64,000 nt of DNA from Porticoccus sp905181945 (lineage in GTDB: Bacteria; Pseudomonadota; Gammaproteobacteria; Pseudomonadales; Porticoccaceae): assembly GCF_047729555.1 (NCBI RefSeq), contig NZ_CP159825.1, positions 992,001 through 1,056,000 on the forward strand, read 5' to 3'. The stretch's first letter is position 1; each line of letters begins with the position of its first letter. The notes below the pieces were generated by a model. That model ran no database searches. It was not told the DNA's origin and saw nothing but the letters and a program-made list of their open reading frames with translations. Below, one piece after another: positions 52,722-62,857 of the stretch. Made by a program: the position numbers and the translations under genes.

Positions 52722-53777
52722 ATGAAAAAATCGATTCGCTTTTCACTAATAATAAGCTCAGTAGTCGCGCTATGGATGCTTAGTGGATTATTCTCTGCTA
52801 CTCAGGTGCCCGACTCATCAAATTTATCCGACCTAAAGCAAAAAATGATTGTAGAAGCCACAGAGATTACCTCACAAGAGATTTCAGATGAAATTGTTGT
52901 GCAAGGTGATATAAGGCCCTTGAGAAAAATAACAATCAGATCGCATACTGCGGCGCATGTGCTAAAAATTATAGGAGAAAAAGGCTCTTTTTTTGCAGAT
53001 GGATCTCTTCTTTTTAGGTTAGCTACAGCAGATCGATCGGCTCAATTTTTTAGCGCTAAAGCAAAACTGACGGCGACTAAAGATAAAGAATCACAACTAC
53101 GGGAACTAGCGCTCAGCAATCCCTCCATAAAGCCTAAGCTCGAGACAGCCAGCAATGAAGCTGCAATAGCTGAAAAGAACCTTAGAAAGATGGTGTCAGA
53201 ACGAGGAAATATCTTAATTAAAATACCATTTAGCGGAGTACTGGAAGACCGTATGGTGGAAGTTGGAAGTCATGTCGAAAAAGGGGACGCTCTCGCTCTT
53301 ATTTTAGATGAATCAACAGTCAAAGCGGTAGGTTATGTTTCACAACAAAGTGTCGGAAAACTACGTCTTGGGCAAGCGGTCAAGGTTCACCTGCTAGACG
53401 GACAGGAAGCTAAAGGCAAACTCAGTTATATTGCCAACGCTGGAGGCGAAAAAACCCATAGCTTCAAGGTGGAGGCAGAACTAATCAATCCTGCTAGAAC
53501 GCTTAAGTCTGGGGCTAGTGCTAGAATGCATATCACCACAGGATATGTGACTGCTCACTTTATATCCGCAGCAAGTCTTTCCTTGGATGTCCAGGGTAAT
53601 GTGGGAGTAAAATCTATAACTGAAAAAGGCCTAGTTAATTTCCATCCCGTTCAGTTCCTGCGTACAGAAGCAAAAGGAATTTGGATAACAGGCCTGCCTC
53701 ATACGCTGCGAATTATCACTCAGGGTCACGGATTTGTTAACGAGGGTGAATCTGTGAAAGGGGTTCCCCCATCTTGA
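52722..53777 (+). CDS. RND efflux membrane-fusion (periplasmic adaptor) protein
   Basis: 351 residues. N-terminal helix (FSLIISSVVALWMLSGLF) without a lipobox, so it is a membrane-anchored adaptor. Order: beta-barrel/lipoyl half (VVQGDIRPLRKITIRSHTAAHV), a short helical hairpin (about 105-150), second lipoyl half (IKIPFSGVLEDRMVEVGSHVEKGD), then barrel and membrane-proximal domains. It links an inner-membrane RND pump to an outer-membrane channel. It is followed by the pump gene 13 bp later; no outer-membrane factor is nearby. Confidence 0.88.
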   Translation: MKKSIRFSLIISSVVALWMLSGLFSATQVPDSSNLSDLKQKMIVEATEITSQEISDEIVVQGDIRPLRKITIRSHTAAHVLKIIGEKGSFFADGSLLFRLATADRSAQFFSAKAKLTATKDKESQLRELALSNPSIKPKLETASNEAAIAEKNLRKMVSERGNILIKIPFSGVLEDRMVEVGSHVEKGDALALILDESTVKAVGYVSQQSVGKLRLGQAVKVHLLDGQEAKGKLSYIANAGGEKTHSFKVEAELINPARTLKSGASARMHITTGYVTAHFISAASLSLDVQGNVGVKSITEKGLVNFHPVQFLRTEAKGIWITGLPHTLRIITQGHGFVNEGESVKGVPPS

Positions 53778-53790
53778 GGCTGTTATTCCG

Positions 53791-56700
53791 ATGACGATCA
53801 TTGATCTCGCATTTTCACGCAGTAGAACTGTTCTTCTTGGCTTACTATTTGTTTTAATTTTTGGCGCCACTGCCTATCAGAATATACCCAAAGAGGCTGA
53901 GCCAGACATTGCTATTCCGTTTATTTACGTCTCTATGAGACATGAAGGTATCTCACCAGAGGACGCCGAACGACTACTCGTTAAACCGATGGAAAAAGAA
54001 TTACAATCCATAACAGGACTGAAGGAAATGAAGAGCACTTCTGGAGAGGGATACGCCTCAGTTCAACTTGAATTTAGTGCAGGATTTGATAGTAAAAAAG
54101 CTAAATCAGATGTGCGAGAAAAAGTCGATACAGCCAAAACGGAACTTCCAGACGATACAGATGAGCCAGATGTAATAGAGATAAATGTGGCTTTATTTCC
54201 TGTGCTGACTGTCTCCTTATCTGGCCCTGTGCCTGAAACCAGCTTAGTTGGGATCGCTCGATCCCTGAAGGATCGGATTGAATCATTACCCGGCGTCTTA
54301 GAGGCAAACATTGGCGGTGATCGAGAAGCAATTCTTGAGATAGTGGTAGATCCAGCTGTCATGGAGACGTACCAAGTAAAATATGAGGAGCTTTTCTCTT
54401 TTATCCGCAATAACAATCTTTTAGTGGCAGCTGGAGCATTAGACTCCGGAGCTGGTCGACTGGTGCTCAAAGTACCAGGTGTTATCGAAAATATGGAAGA
54501 CGCGTTAAGTATGCCGGTCAAAGTCGAAGGCGATCGCGTGGTCACATTTGGCGAAGTTGCTAGCATCAAACGAAGCTATAAAGATCCGTCAAGTTTTGCA
54601 CGAGTTGGAGGACAGGCTGCCGTAACGTTAGAAATCAAGAAGCGAGTTGGCGCTAACATTATTGAAACCATTAATGATGTCAGAGAACTTGTTGAAGCCG
54701 AACGAAAATTACTACCAGCTTCGCTAGAAGTGCGTTACATGCAAGACAAATCAAACAAAATTAGAGCCATGCTGAACGACCTACAAAACAACATTCTTTC
54801 AGCAATCATTCTTGTTGTTATTATCATGATTGCTGCCCTAGGATTTCGTTCTGCTTTGCTAGTTGGTCTTGCGATACCGAGCTCCTTTCTTGCAGCAATA
54901 CTTGTATTAAATACTCTCGGTTACACTCTTAACATTGTAGTTCTATTTAGCCTTATCCTTGTGGTTGGTATGTTAGTTGATGGTGCAATCATTGTAGTTG
55001 AGCTAGCTGACAGGCGAATGAATGAAGGGATGCTGCCGCAAGAGGCCTACCTCTCTGCAGCGAAACGAATGGCTTGGCCAATAACCACCTCGACCATCAC
55101 TACCCTCGCAGTCTTTATGCCGTTGCTTGTTTGGCCTGGCATGGTGGGAGAGTTTATGAAATTTTTGCCCATCACAGTAATCATTGCTTTAATTGCCTCT
55201 TTATCCATGGCGTTAATTTTTATTCCTGTGTTGGGCAAAGCTATTAACCAAAAAAACAAAATAGCGAGCAAGGCAGTTAGTGGGCCTATCACAGAAAAAT
55301 ATATCTGGTTTCTGGGAAAACTTTTGAAAATGCCGGTAAAAACCCTAGGAATAGCTCTTGCTGTAATGACAAGTGTTTTTATTTTATATGGATTCTTGAG
55401 TAAAGGCCTCGAGTTCTTCCCTGAAGTTGAGCCTGAATTTGGTTTAATTCAAATCCAAGCTAGAGGCGATCTTTCAATATACGAAAAAGATAAGATTGTC
55501 AGAAAAGTAGAGGATCAAATATCAGGCATGAAAGAGATACGCTCAGTATATGCTCGCTCATTCAACAAAGAGAATCGAAAAGATACTGCAGCGGATGTCA
55601 TTGGAACTATTCAACTAGAATTTCTAAATTGGGATGAAAGGCGGCCCGCTGTACAGATTTTCAATGAAATGCGAGAACTGACTTCGGGTATTCCAGGCAT
55701 TAAACTTGAATTTCGTAAATCCAAAGATGGTCCAGGAGCAGGCAAGCCAATACATCTTGAATTTAATGCTTATGATTTTTCTCGAGTACCACCTGCTGTG
55801 AAAAAAATTCGTCAACTTATGGAGGATCAGGGCGGCTATGTAGATATTGAAGATAATTTACCCCTGCCAGGAATTGAATGGCAGATTGAAGTTGATAGAG
55901 CTTTAGCTGCTCGTTATGGCGCAGACATAGCAACACTTGGTCAGTCAATAAGAATGGTTACCTCAGGCATAAAAGTGACGGATTACCGTCCAGATGACAA
56001 CGATGATGAGGTGGATGTTATGGTTAGATTCCCCGCCAGCGATCGTCATTTAGGCCAATTGGATCAATTACGCATCTCCACAGCGGCCGGGATGATTCCC
56101 ATCAGAAATTTTGTAACTATACAGCCGGCTCCAAAGAGTGGCTCCATCACCCGAGTTAACGCGCATCGAACTATCACATTAAAAGCCGATGTTGCTGAAG
56201 ATGTGCTGCCAGATACGCAACTCAAAGCACTGGTGAAAATTTTAAAATCCACTAACCCGGATTCTCAGGTATACATCCATTTTAAAGGGGAAGATAAAGA
56301 AAAACGGGAAGCCATGCAATTTCTTCTTGGTGCTTTTTTGACGGCATTAATACTAATGGCTTTAGTTTTGGTTACCCAGTTCAACTCTATTTACCAAGCG
56401 CTTCTAGTGTTATCTGCTATCGTTTTTTCTACCACAGGAGTGCTTTTAGGACTCCTCATAACAGCGCAACCCTTCGGAATAGTCATGGTTGGACTAGGTA
56501 TTATCGCATTGGCCGGTATTGTAGTTAACAACAACATAGTATTGATAGATACCTATAATCGCATGCGTAAAAATGGCTTCAATCCCATTGATGCTGCCCT
56601 CGAAACCGGCCGAAGAAGGCTCCGTCCTGTATTTTTAACGGCTTTTACTACCGTCCTTGGGTTAATGCCTATGGTGCTGGCCATGAATATAGACCTTTTT

Positions 56701-56910
56701 GACCGCAGTATTAGCTTTGGTGCTCCCTCTACACAATGGTGGACACAACTGGCTAGTGCGATTGCCGGAGGGTTGGCGTTTGCCACTCTGCTAACTCTTG
56801 CTCTAACCCCCTGCCTGTTGGTAATGGGAGAAGAACTGATGGGGAAGCTTTCTTCTATAAAAAATATAATCCCAACAACTCTAGACTTTATTAATCGTAA
56901 AAAAAAATAG
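53791..56910 (+). CDS. RND-family transporter (AcrB/MexB superfamily)
   Basis: 1039 residues with two repeats of six membrane helices and large periplasmic loops, normal for the family. Helix 4 has GMLVDGAIIVVELADRRM where AcrB has the Asp407-Asp408 pair: the second Asp is Gly. Helix 10 has AGIVVNNNIVLID where AcrB has Lys940. This pattern is shared with a less-studied RND branch, so proton coupling may rely on the single Asp; the substrate is unknown. It forms an operon with the upstream adaptor. Confidence 0.9.
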   Translation: MTIIDLAFSRSRTVLLGLLFVLIFGATAYQNIPKEAEPDIAIPFIYVSMRHEGISPEDAERLLVKPMEKELQSITGLKEMKSTSGEGYASVQLEFSAGFDSKKAKSDVREKVDTAKTELPDDTDEPDVIEINVALFPVLTVSLSGPVPETSLVGIARSLKDRIESLPGVLEANIGGDREAILEIVVDPAVMETYQVKYEELFSFIRNNNLLVAAGALDSGAGRLVLKVPGVIENMEDALSMPVKVEGDRVVTFGEVASIKRSYKDPSSFARVGGQAAVTLEIKKRVGANIIETINDVRELVEAERKLLPASLEVRYMQDKSNKIRAMLNDLQNNILSAIILVVIIMIAALGFRSALLVGLAIPSSFLAAILVLNTLGYTLNIVVLFSLILVVGMLVDGAIIVVELADRRMNEGMLPQEAYLSAAKRMAWPITTSTITTLAVFMPLLVWPGMVGEFMKFLPITVIIALIASLSMALIFIPVLGKAINQKNKIASKAVSGPITEKYIWFLGKLLKMPVKTLGIALAVMTSVFILYGFLSKGLEFFPEVEPEFGLIQIQARGDLSIYEKDKIVRKVEDQISGMKEIRSVYARSFNKENRKDTAADVIGTIQLEFLNWDERRPAVQIFNEMRELTSGIPGIKLEFRKSKDGPGAGKPIHLEFNAYDFSRVPPAVKKIRQLMEDQGGYVDIEDNLPLPGIEWQIEVDRALAARYGADIATLGQSIRMVTSGIKVTDYRPDDNDDEVDVMVRFPASDRHLGQLDQLRISTAAGMIPIRNFVTIQPAPKSGSITRVNAHRTITLKADVAEDVLPDTQLKALVKILKSTNPDSQVYIHFKGEDKEKREAMQFLLGAFLTALILMALVLVTQFNSIYQALLVLSAIVFSTTGVLLGLLITAQPFGIVMVGLGIIALAGIVVNNNIVLIDTYNRMRKNGFNPIDAALETGRRRLRPVFLTAFTTVLGLMPMVLAMNIDLFDRSISFGAPSTQWWTQLASAIAGGLAFATLLTLALTPCLLVMGEELMGKLSSIKNIIPTTLDFINRKKK

Positions 56911-56986
56911 TCCGCTTAAATATTAAGAAGTTACTAATTGTTTTAACTTAACCATAAATCAGACACATTAGCTCAGGAAGGCTCCA

Positions 56987-58309
56987 TTGACTCTTTTTCA
57001 CTCTCTTTCTCTACACAAACAACTCCTTAAAGCCTTGGACAAAATGGCTTTAATTGAGACTACGGATGTTCAAGAACAAGCAATTCCACTAATACTAGAA
57101 GGTAAAGACCTAATGGTGTCAGCGCAGACGGGTAGCGGAAAAACTGCGGCATTTTTACTACCTATATTGCAGCGCATCTTGATGCAGGACGCCCCTCAGT
57201 CTGGCACTCGTGCTCTTATTTTGCTTCCCACGCGAGAATTAGCATTGCAAACAAAAAACTATCTAGAGCAGCTAGCATCTTTCACTTACATTAAATGCGG
57301 TCTCATTATTGGAGGGGAGGCATTTAAATATCAGGTGGCGACTCTCAGAAAAAATCCAGAAATTCTCATAGCAACTCCAGGGAGGCTGGTGGAACATATT
57401 GAAAGAGGGACGCCCGATCTTAATGATCTAGAGATTCTGGTATTAGACGAAGCAGATCGAATGCTTGATATGGGTTTTGCTATTGATATGCATACGATTG
57501 CAGCAAGCTGTAGCCAAGAGAGGCAAAATTTACTGTTTTCAGCAACACTTCACCACAAAGAGCTTGGGCGGATCAAAGCAACCTTTATGGATCCAAAATT
57601 TATAGAAGTTGATCCCTCTCGACAACTTCCTCCACAAATCATTCAACAAATTATTTTGTGTGATCACAAAAAACATAAAGAAGCGTTGGTTGAAGCGGTG
57701 ATCAATGAGGAGAAAGCACAGAAAGTCTTTATTTTCTGTAAAACCCGAATACAGTGCCAGCAACTCAGTAACTTGCTGAGCTTTAAAAAATATCGATCTG
57801 CTTGTATCCACGGCGAGATACCCCAAAGCGACCGAAAACAAATCATACATAAATTTCGTCAAGGTAGCATAGAGATACTTGTTGCTACCGATCTGGCAGC
57901 CCGCGGATTAGACATTAACAATGTAGAGTTAGTTATCAATTTCAACCTTGCGCTATCTGGAGACGAACATATACACCGTATTGGGCGAACCGGTCGTGCT
58001 GGAGAAAAAGGTAAGGCGATTACCTTAATTGAGGCCAACGACTGGAATCAAATGTCTAGCATCGAGCGCTACCTGAAAATCCGTTTTGAGCGAAGAATAG
58101 TTAAGGGGCTCACAGCCAGCTATAGCGGCCCAAAAAATCTTAAAAATTCTGGGAAAATAGCCGGCACAAAGAAAAAGAAGCTTGAGAAAAAGGGTGCTAA
58201 AAATTCTAAAAAAGGGAAGTCTAAAACTGCAGTCACGAAGCGATCAAAAGAAGCCCGGCCTCTTACTGGAAAAGGTGATGGCTTTGGAGTGTTATTAAAG
58301 ACAAAATGA
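56987..58309 (+). CDS. DEAD-box ATP-dependent RNA helicase
   Basis: 440 residues. Q motif TDVQEQAIP, Walker A AQTGSGKT, PTRELA, TPGRL, DEAD in VLDEADRMLDMGF, SAT in FSATL, and C-terminal ARGLDI and HRIGRTGRAG are complete. The tail (about 385-440) is very Lys-rich, typical of RNA-binding extensions. It starts at TTG 56987 with AGGAAGG upstream. It is close to RhlE/SrmB-type helicases but not safely assigned. A second helicase begins at 63.1 kb. Confidence 0.92.
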   Translation: MTLFHSLSLHKQLLKALDKMALIETTDVQEQAIPLILEGKDLMVSAQTGSGKTAAFLLPILQRILMQDAPQSGTRALILLPTRELALQTKNYLEQLASFTYIKCGLIIGGEAFKYQVATLRKNPEILIATPGRLVEHIERGTPDLNDLEILVLDEADRMLDMGFAIDMHTIAASCSQERQNLLFSATLHHKELGRIKATFMDPKFIEVDPSRQLPPQIIQQIILCDHKKHKEALVEAVINEEKAQKVFIFCKTRIQCQQLSNLLSFKKYRSACIHGEIPQSDRKQIIHKFRQGSIEILVATDLAARGLDINNVELVINFNLALSGDEHIHRIGRTGRAGEKGKAITLIEANDWNQMSSIERYLKIRFERRIVKGLTASYSGPKNLKNSGKIAGTKKKKLEKKGAKNSKKGKSKTAVTKRSKEARPLTGKGDGFGVLLKTK

Positions 58310-58353
58310 AAATTATTTAATAATTTTTTATTTACAGTAATCCTAAGAATATT

Positions 58354-58857
58354 TTACATATCTCTAGAATCGTAAGCCCAATGCAATAAAGCCTGCCTTT
58401 GTTTTTTTCTACAGCCCAAGTCATAAGGCTCGCAATATTTTTTTACTGCCCCTGCGTGTCGACTAAACGCCCTCCATCGCTTGATTTGCCGGAGGTCTTC
58501 ATCGTGCGTTCTCCTGCCCATGTAATATCGACAATACCACTGAAACCAGCCTCGAGGATCTTGAGGATGTATCCACCCCTTTTTATTCCACTCGCTCAGT
58601 GGTTGAGATGCATCTACAGAAAAATAATTTAAGCCAATATTCTTCTCAGTCTGACTCAGCCTTGCTTCAGCAAACCAATCACTAGGAAATTCGACCCTAC
58701 AATCATTCATGTATTTTCCACCAAATACTCCTAAAGCTAACATTTCTTTTGGAGTAAGTTGTGGCTCAAAAATAGCGCTAAATTTTTTACCCATAGGAGC
58801 AACTAGATCATATGAGTAATCAGTTTGCATCTTATCGTTTACAAGAATTGTCTTCAT
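58354..58857 (-). CDS. Conserved hypothetical protein
   Basis: 167 residues from the ATG at 58857; the frame extends to 58947 but that part overlaps the gene upstream. A conserved family of unknown function, recognised by LTPKEMLALGVFGGKYM, GWFQWYCRYYMGRR, QIKRWRAFSRH and the C-terminal LLHWAYDSR. Rich in aromatic and basic residues, no membrane helix. Its ATG overlaps the upstream stop (ATGA), so translation is coupled to the TIGR02450-type gene. Confidence 0.75.
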   Translation of the reverse strand: MKTILVNDKMQTDYSYDLVAPMGKKFSAIFEPQLTPKEMLALGVFGGKYMNDCRVEFPSDWFAEARLSQTEKNIGLNYFSVDASQPLSEWNKKGWIHPQDPRGWFQWYCRYYMGRRTHDEDLRQIKRWRAFSRHAGAVKKYCEPYDLGCRKKQRQALLHWAYDSRDM

Positions 58858-59075
58858 ATCCAACCATGCGCCCAAGCATTCTGGTCTTTTAGATCCCTCC
58901 AGCACAGAGACATCATACGGTTTGATAAAACCGACTCTATAGAACAAACAGTAACGATTCCTTGCTCATCAAATTGGATTTTTGTAACTATGAAATGTTT
59001 TTCGTTATTTTCTGGCCTAATGGCTGTCCATTTACTGTTAAGCAGTTTTTGTGGATTAATCTGATTCACTAGCAT
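58854..59075 (-). CDS. Tryptophan-rich small conserved protein, TIGR02450/DUF2389-like
   Basis: 73 residues with the family pattern LLNSKWTAIRPENNEKHF, the Cys in VTVCSIESVLSNR and the C-terminal WRDLKDQNAWAHGW. Function unknown. It overlaps the next gene by four bases. The 124-bp gap to pntB holds a terminator for the transhydrogenase operon. Confidence 0.8.
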   Translation of the reverse strand: MLVNQINPQKLLNSKWTAIRPENNEKHFIVTKIQFDEQGIVTVCSIESVLSNRMMSLCWRDLKDQNAWAHGWI

Positions 59076-59171
59076 TCTCGATATTTTAAGCTGCTACCAA
59101 CATACCTTGTAGAGCCAATATGGACCAACATGCTCAAAAAATAAACAAGGCGCCCTGCTTCATTGAATTTT

Positions 59172-59195
59172 AAAAAACAAAGCGCTTTATTTTTT
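59172..59195 (-). terminator. Terminator of pntAB
   Basis: A near-perfect AT-rich inverted repeat centred on AAAGCGCTTT, 5 bp past the pntB stop; read on the minus strand the stem's second arm ends in six T's. Confidence 0.6.
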
Positions 59196-59199
59196 AGTA

Positions 59200-60597
59200 T
59201 TAAACAGCTCTCAAGCCTCCAAGCAATTTGTCAACGCTATCTTTAGCATCGCCAAACAGCATGCGTGAGTTGTCTTTGAAAAAGAGAGGGTTATCAACAC
59301 CGGCATAACCTGAAGCCATCCCACGCTTCAATATTACTACTTGAGCGGCCTTCCAGACTTCTAGAACAGGCATACCGGCGATAGGGCTATTCGGATCATC
59401 CATAGCAGAAGGGTTGACAGTGTCATTCGCACCAATCACTAGCACCACATCAGTGGTCGGAAAATCATCATTCAACTCATCCATCTCCAATACAATATCG
59501 TACGGCACCTTAGCTTCCGCCAACAACACATTCATGTGCCCCGGCAAACGCCCTGCTACAGGATGTATACCAAATCGCACCATTATCCCTCTATCACGAA
59601 GAAGTTTCGTGATTTCACCTACTGCGCTTTGCGCTTGAGCAACAGCCATGCCGTAGCCCGGTACGATAATCACAGATTGAGCAGAAGCCAGCTCTTCACA
59701 TACCTCTTCTATAGAGGATTCTTGCACTGTCATATCAGTATCAACGACAGCAGCACCTGAACCTCCGGATGTCTGACCAAAACCACCCAAGATAACACTC
59801 ATAAAAGAACGATTCATCGCACGACACATGATGTAGCTAAGAATAGCGCCACTACTGCCAACCAGCGCTCCAGTAACAATCAACAGGTCATTACCTAGCA
59901 TAAATCCAATGGATGCGGCCGCCCAACCAGAGTAGCTATTCAGCATAGATACTACGACTGGCATATCAGCGCCGCCAATAGCTAAAATAAGATGGATGCC
60001 TAATACAGATGCCACACATGTCATAATAATCAGGGCTGACAGGCTCCCTGTCTCGAGAAACCATGCACCTAAAGCAACCACTAAACCCAAAGCCACAAGG
60101 TTCATTGCATGTCTTCCTGGAAGAGTTAAGGCGGAACTAGATACCAATCCTTCAAGCTTCCCACAAGCAATCAATGATCCTGTAAAGGTAATAGCACCAA
60201 TAAATATACCCAAGAATATCTCCACCATCTTGATGGAATGCTCAGCGCCAGAAGTTGCAATTAGCGGTTCAAGATGTCCCGAAAACCCCACCAAAACTGC
60301 CGCCAAACCAACAAAACTATGCAGCAGAGCTACTAGTTGGGGCATCTGCGTCATTTCTACTTTATTAGCGAGAAACAACCCTGCAATAGAACCAATAACT
60401 AATGCTAAAACAATAGTCGAAATTCCGCCAATACCAATATTGACACCAGCGATAGTTGCACCAACAGCAATAACTATCCCTGCTATTCCAAAAAGATTAC
60501 CCCGACGAGCCGACTCTTGATGACTTAGACCGCCCAAGCTGAGAATAAATAACACACTGGCCAAAACATAGGCCACACTAACGAATCCTGTACCCAT
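59200..60597 (-). CDS. pntB: NAD(P) transhydrogenase beta subunit
   Basis: 465 residues. Nine or so membrane helices in the first 270 residues form the proton channel half, followed by the NADP(H)-binding domain III with VPGYGMAVAQAQ, GIHPVAGRLPGHMNVLLAEA and VLVIGANDTVNP. With PntA it uses the proton gradient to make NADPH from NADH. It starts 13 bp after pntA. MaeB elsewhere in the window is a second NADPH source. Confidence 0.96.
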   Translation of the reverse strand: MGTGFVSVAYVLASVLFILSLGGLSHQESARRGNLFGIAGIVIAVGATIAGVNIGIGGISTIVLALVIGSIAGLFLANKVEMTQMPQLVALLHSFVGLAAVLVGFSGHLEPLIATSGAEHSIKMVEIFLGIFIGAITFTGSLIACGKLEGLVSSSALTLPGRHAMNLVALGLVVALGAWFLETGSLSALIIMTCVASVLGIHLILAIGGADMPVVVSMLNSYSGWAAASIGFMLGNDLLIVTGALVGSSGAILSYIMCRAMNRSFMSVILGGFGQTSGGSGAAVVDTDMTVQESSIEEVCEELASAQSVIIVPGYGMAVAQAQSAVGEITKLLRDRGIMVRFGIHPVAGRLPGHMNVLLAEAKVPYDIVLEMDELNDDFPTTDVVLVIGANDTVNPSAMDDPNSPIAGMPVLEVWKAAQVVILKRGMASGYAGVDNPLFFKDNSRMLFGDAKDSVDKLLGGLRAV

Positions 60598-60610
60598 AAA
60601 TATGCGCCTC

Positions 60611-62182
60611 CTATTTGCGGAACATTTTAAGCATGCGATGAGTCACTCTGAACCCACCAGCTATATTAATAGTTGCAATCAAAACTGCAGCAAAAGACAT
60701 AACACCAACAGTACCATTCTCGGCGGCAATCAAATGAAGGATCGCTCCTATCACAATAATACCGCTTATAGCATTAGTTACGCTCATCAACGGCGTATGT
60801 AATGACGCTGTGACGTTCCAGACAACCTGGTAACCAATAAAGCAGGCTAGCACGAAGACAGTGAAGTGACTTAGAAAGCTTTCTGGAGCATAGCCCCCAA
60901 CACCTATCAACACAGCCAAAGTAAAAGCCAAAAGAGCACTTTTGCCAAGCCACTTATCTAAAAAAGTAGGCTCTTTTACCGCAGGAGCCTCAATTGCTTC
61001 TTTTGCTGCAGCAGAGGACGGTGCAGCCGAAACCTCAACCTTCGGTGGTGGCCAGGTGACTTTCTTACCATTAACAACTGTAACCCCGCGAATCACCACA
61101 TCTTCCATATCTACATGAGGATTTCCATCTTTATCTGGAGTTAGATCAGACAGCAAGTGAACCAAGTTGCTTCCATATAAATCACTAGAAACTTTCGCCA
61201 TACGACTAGGTAGATCGGTATAGCCAATAAGGGTAACTCCATGTCGCTCTACTACATTTCCTGGCTCAGTGAGCTCGCAGTTACCACCACGTTCCGAAGC
61301 CAAATCGACAATTACACTCCCTGGCTTCATAGACTGAACCATGGCCTCAGTGATAAGTTTAGGAGCCGGTCTTCCCGGAATAAGCGCTGTAGTAATAATA
61401 ATATCAACTTCTTTTGCTTGTTCAGCAAACAATGCCATTTCAGCTGCGATAAATTCATCGCTCATCTGTTTGGCGTAACCTCCGCCACCCCCACCATCTT
61501 CATCCGAAAAATCTAGCTCTAGAAATTGAGCACCCATGCTTTCAACTTGCTCTTTCACTTCCAATCGAGTGTCGAATGCACGTACGATGGCTCCCATGCT
61601 GTTGGCTGTTCCCACTGCAGCCAATCCCGCTACACCGGCACCAATGACCATGATTTTTGCTGGAGGAACTTTACCAGCAGCTGTAACTTGGCCAGTAAAA
61701 AAACGTCCGAAATAGCTTGCAGCCTCAATAACTGCACGATAACCGGAAATGTTAGCCATCGCACTCAAGGCATCCATTTTTTGTGCACGACTAATACGAG
61801 GGAGGCTATCAATAGCAAAAACCGTAGCCTCTTTTGAGGAAAATTGTTCTAGCAGTTCTGAATTTTCAGCAGGCCATATATAACTAGCGATATAGGCGCC
61901 CTGTTTCATCAGGTCCACTTCATGGACCCCTAGACCTGGATGAGTCATGGGTGCGCGTACTTTTAAAATAAAGTCAGATTGTCTCCAAAGCGTTTCGGTT
62001 TCAGTCAATACTGAGGCCCCTACATCAGTATAGGCTTGATCGTCATAGTGTGCCGCCATGCCAGCGCACGACTCTACAGCCACCTCATAACCAAGCTTAA
62101 TTAATTTCAGGACAGAGGCCGGTGTTGCCGCTACTCTTTTTTCATCTGGAAATACTTCCTTAGGTACACCTAACTTCATCAT
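60611..62182 (-). CDS. pntA: NAD(P) transhydrogenase alpha subunit
   Basis: 523 residues from the ATG at 62182, preceded by AAGGAGG with 9-bp spacing; the upstream extension to 62227 is not family-like. NAD(H)-binding domain I (GVPKEVFPDEKRVAATP at the start, VIGAGVAGLAAVGTANSMGA, ALIPGRPAPKL) occupies about 1-375; four C-terminal helices (about 415-510) complete the proton channel. This is the fused E. coli-type alpha subunit rather than the split PntAA/PntAB. Confidence 0.95.
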   Translation of the reverse strand: MMKLGVPKEVFPDEKRVAATPASVLKLIKLGYEVAVESCAGMAAHYDDQAYTDVGASVLTETETLWRQSDFILKVRAPMTHPGLGVHEVDLMKQGAYIASYIWPAENSELLEQFSSKEATVFAIDSLPRISRAQKMDALSAMANISGYRAVIEAASYFGRFFTGQVTAAGKVPPAKIMVIGAGVAGLAAVGTANSMGAIVRAFDTRLEVKEQVESMGAQFLELDFSDEDGGGGGGYAKQMSDEFIAAEMALFAEQAKEVDIIITTALIPGRPAPKLITEAMVQSMKPGSVIVDLASERGGNCELTEPGNVVERHGVTLIGYTDLPSRMAKVSSDLYGSNLVHLLSDLTPDKDGNPHVDMEDVVIRGVTVVNGKKVTWPPPKVEVSAAPSSAAAKEAIEAPAVKEPTFLDKWLGKSALLAFTLAVLIGVGGYAPESFLSHFTVFVLACFIGYQVVWNVTASLHTPLMSVTNAISGIIVIGAILHLIAAENGTVGVMSFAAVLIATINIAGGFRVTHRMLKMFRK

Positions 62183-62317
62183 CAATACTTCCCTCCTTAG
62201 CACTATGTATCTAACCAGGCATGGCAACCATTATTTACGAATAAAGACTTAACACGATACTATCGCATCAGAGAAATTACTGCTATAACCGAACGTTATT
62301 CTTCCTATACATAAATA

Positions 62318-62857
62318 TTATTTTTTTGAAGACATTCCAAAATTATATGCTTCATCAAGAAATTCAATGGCTGGGGCAAAACCAGAACTCGCGGCTTTAG
62401 TGAACCAAGATTTCCCTAAATCTTGATCTTTTTTAACACCAAGGCCATTAAAATAAAGCCCCCCTAAGCCATACATTGCTGCTGCATAGCCTTTATTGGC
62501 GGCCATTTCATACCATTTAATCGCTTCAACATAATCTTGTTTAACTAAATATCCATTTTGATAAAACATCCCCAAATCAAACATTGCTCTTTGATGCCCC
62601 CGATCCGCGGCTTTCTGGTAAAAATCTATGGCTTGTTTGCTATTTTTCTGTACACCCCAGCCGTCCTTATAAAGAAGAGCAATCCCATAGTAAGCCCTGG
62701 GATCATCTTTTTCTGCAAAGGGAAGAAGCATTTTATACCCGACCTCAGGATTGCCATTTCTAATAATATCGTATGCTTCTTCAATGGAGGCACTATAAGA
62801 GGCTGTCGCCCATAGAGCTAAAAAAATCAAACTAAAATAATGCAATACACTTTTCAT
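62318..62857 (-). CDS. Exported Sel1-repeat protein
   Basis: 179 residues from the ATG at 62857 (AGGGA upstream). Signal peptide ending in SYSA (about 23), then about four Sel1/TPR-like 36-residue helical repeats (YGIALLYKDGWGVQKNSKQ, FDLGMFYQNGYLVKQDYVE, YGLGGLYFNGLGVKKDQD). Sel1 proteins are adaptors for protein-protein contacts in the periplasm or envelope; the partner is unknown. It lies alone between pntA and the rhlE-like gene. Confidence 0.85.
   Translation of the reverse strand: MKSVLHYFSLIFLALWATASYSASIEEAYDIIRNGNPEVGYKMLLPFAEKDDPRAYYGIALLYKDGWGVQKNSKQAIDFYQKAADRGHQRAMFDLGMFYQNGYLVKQDYVEAIKWYEMAANKGYAAAMYGLGGLYFNGLGVKKDQDLGKSWFTKAASSGFAPAIEFLDEAYNFGMSSKK

Noticed and set aside
60611..60802. 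Frames antisense to pntA/pntB (for example 60602-60802 and 59996-60520)
   Set aside because: They read through the complement of membrane-helix codons and have no start signals.
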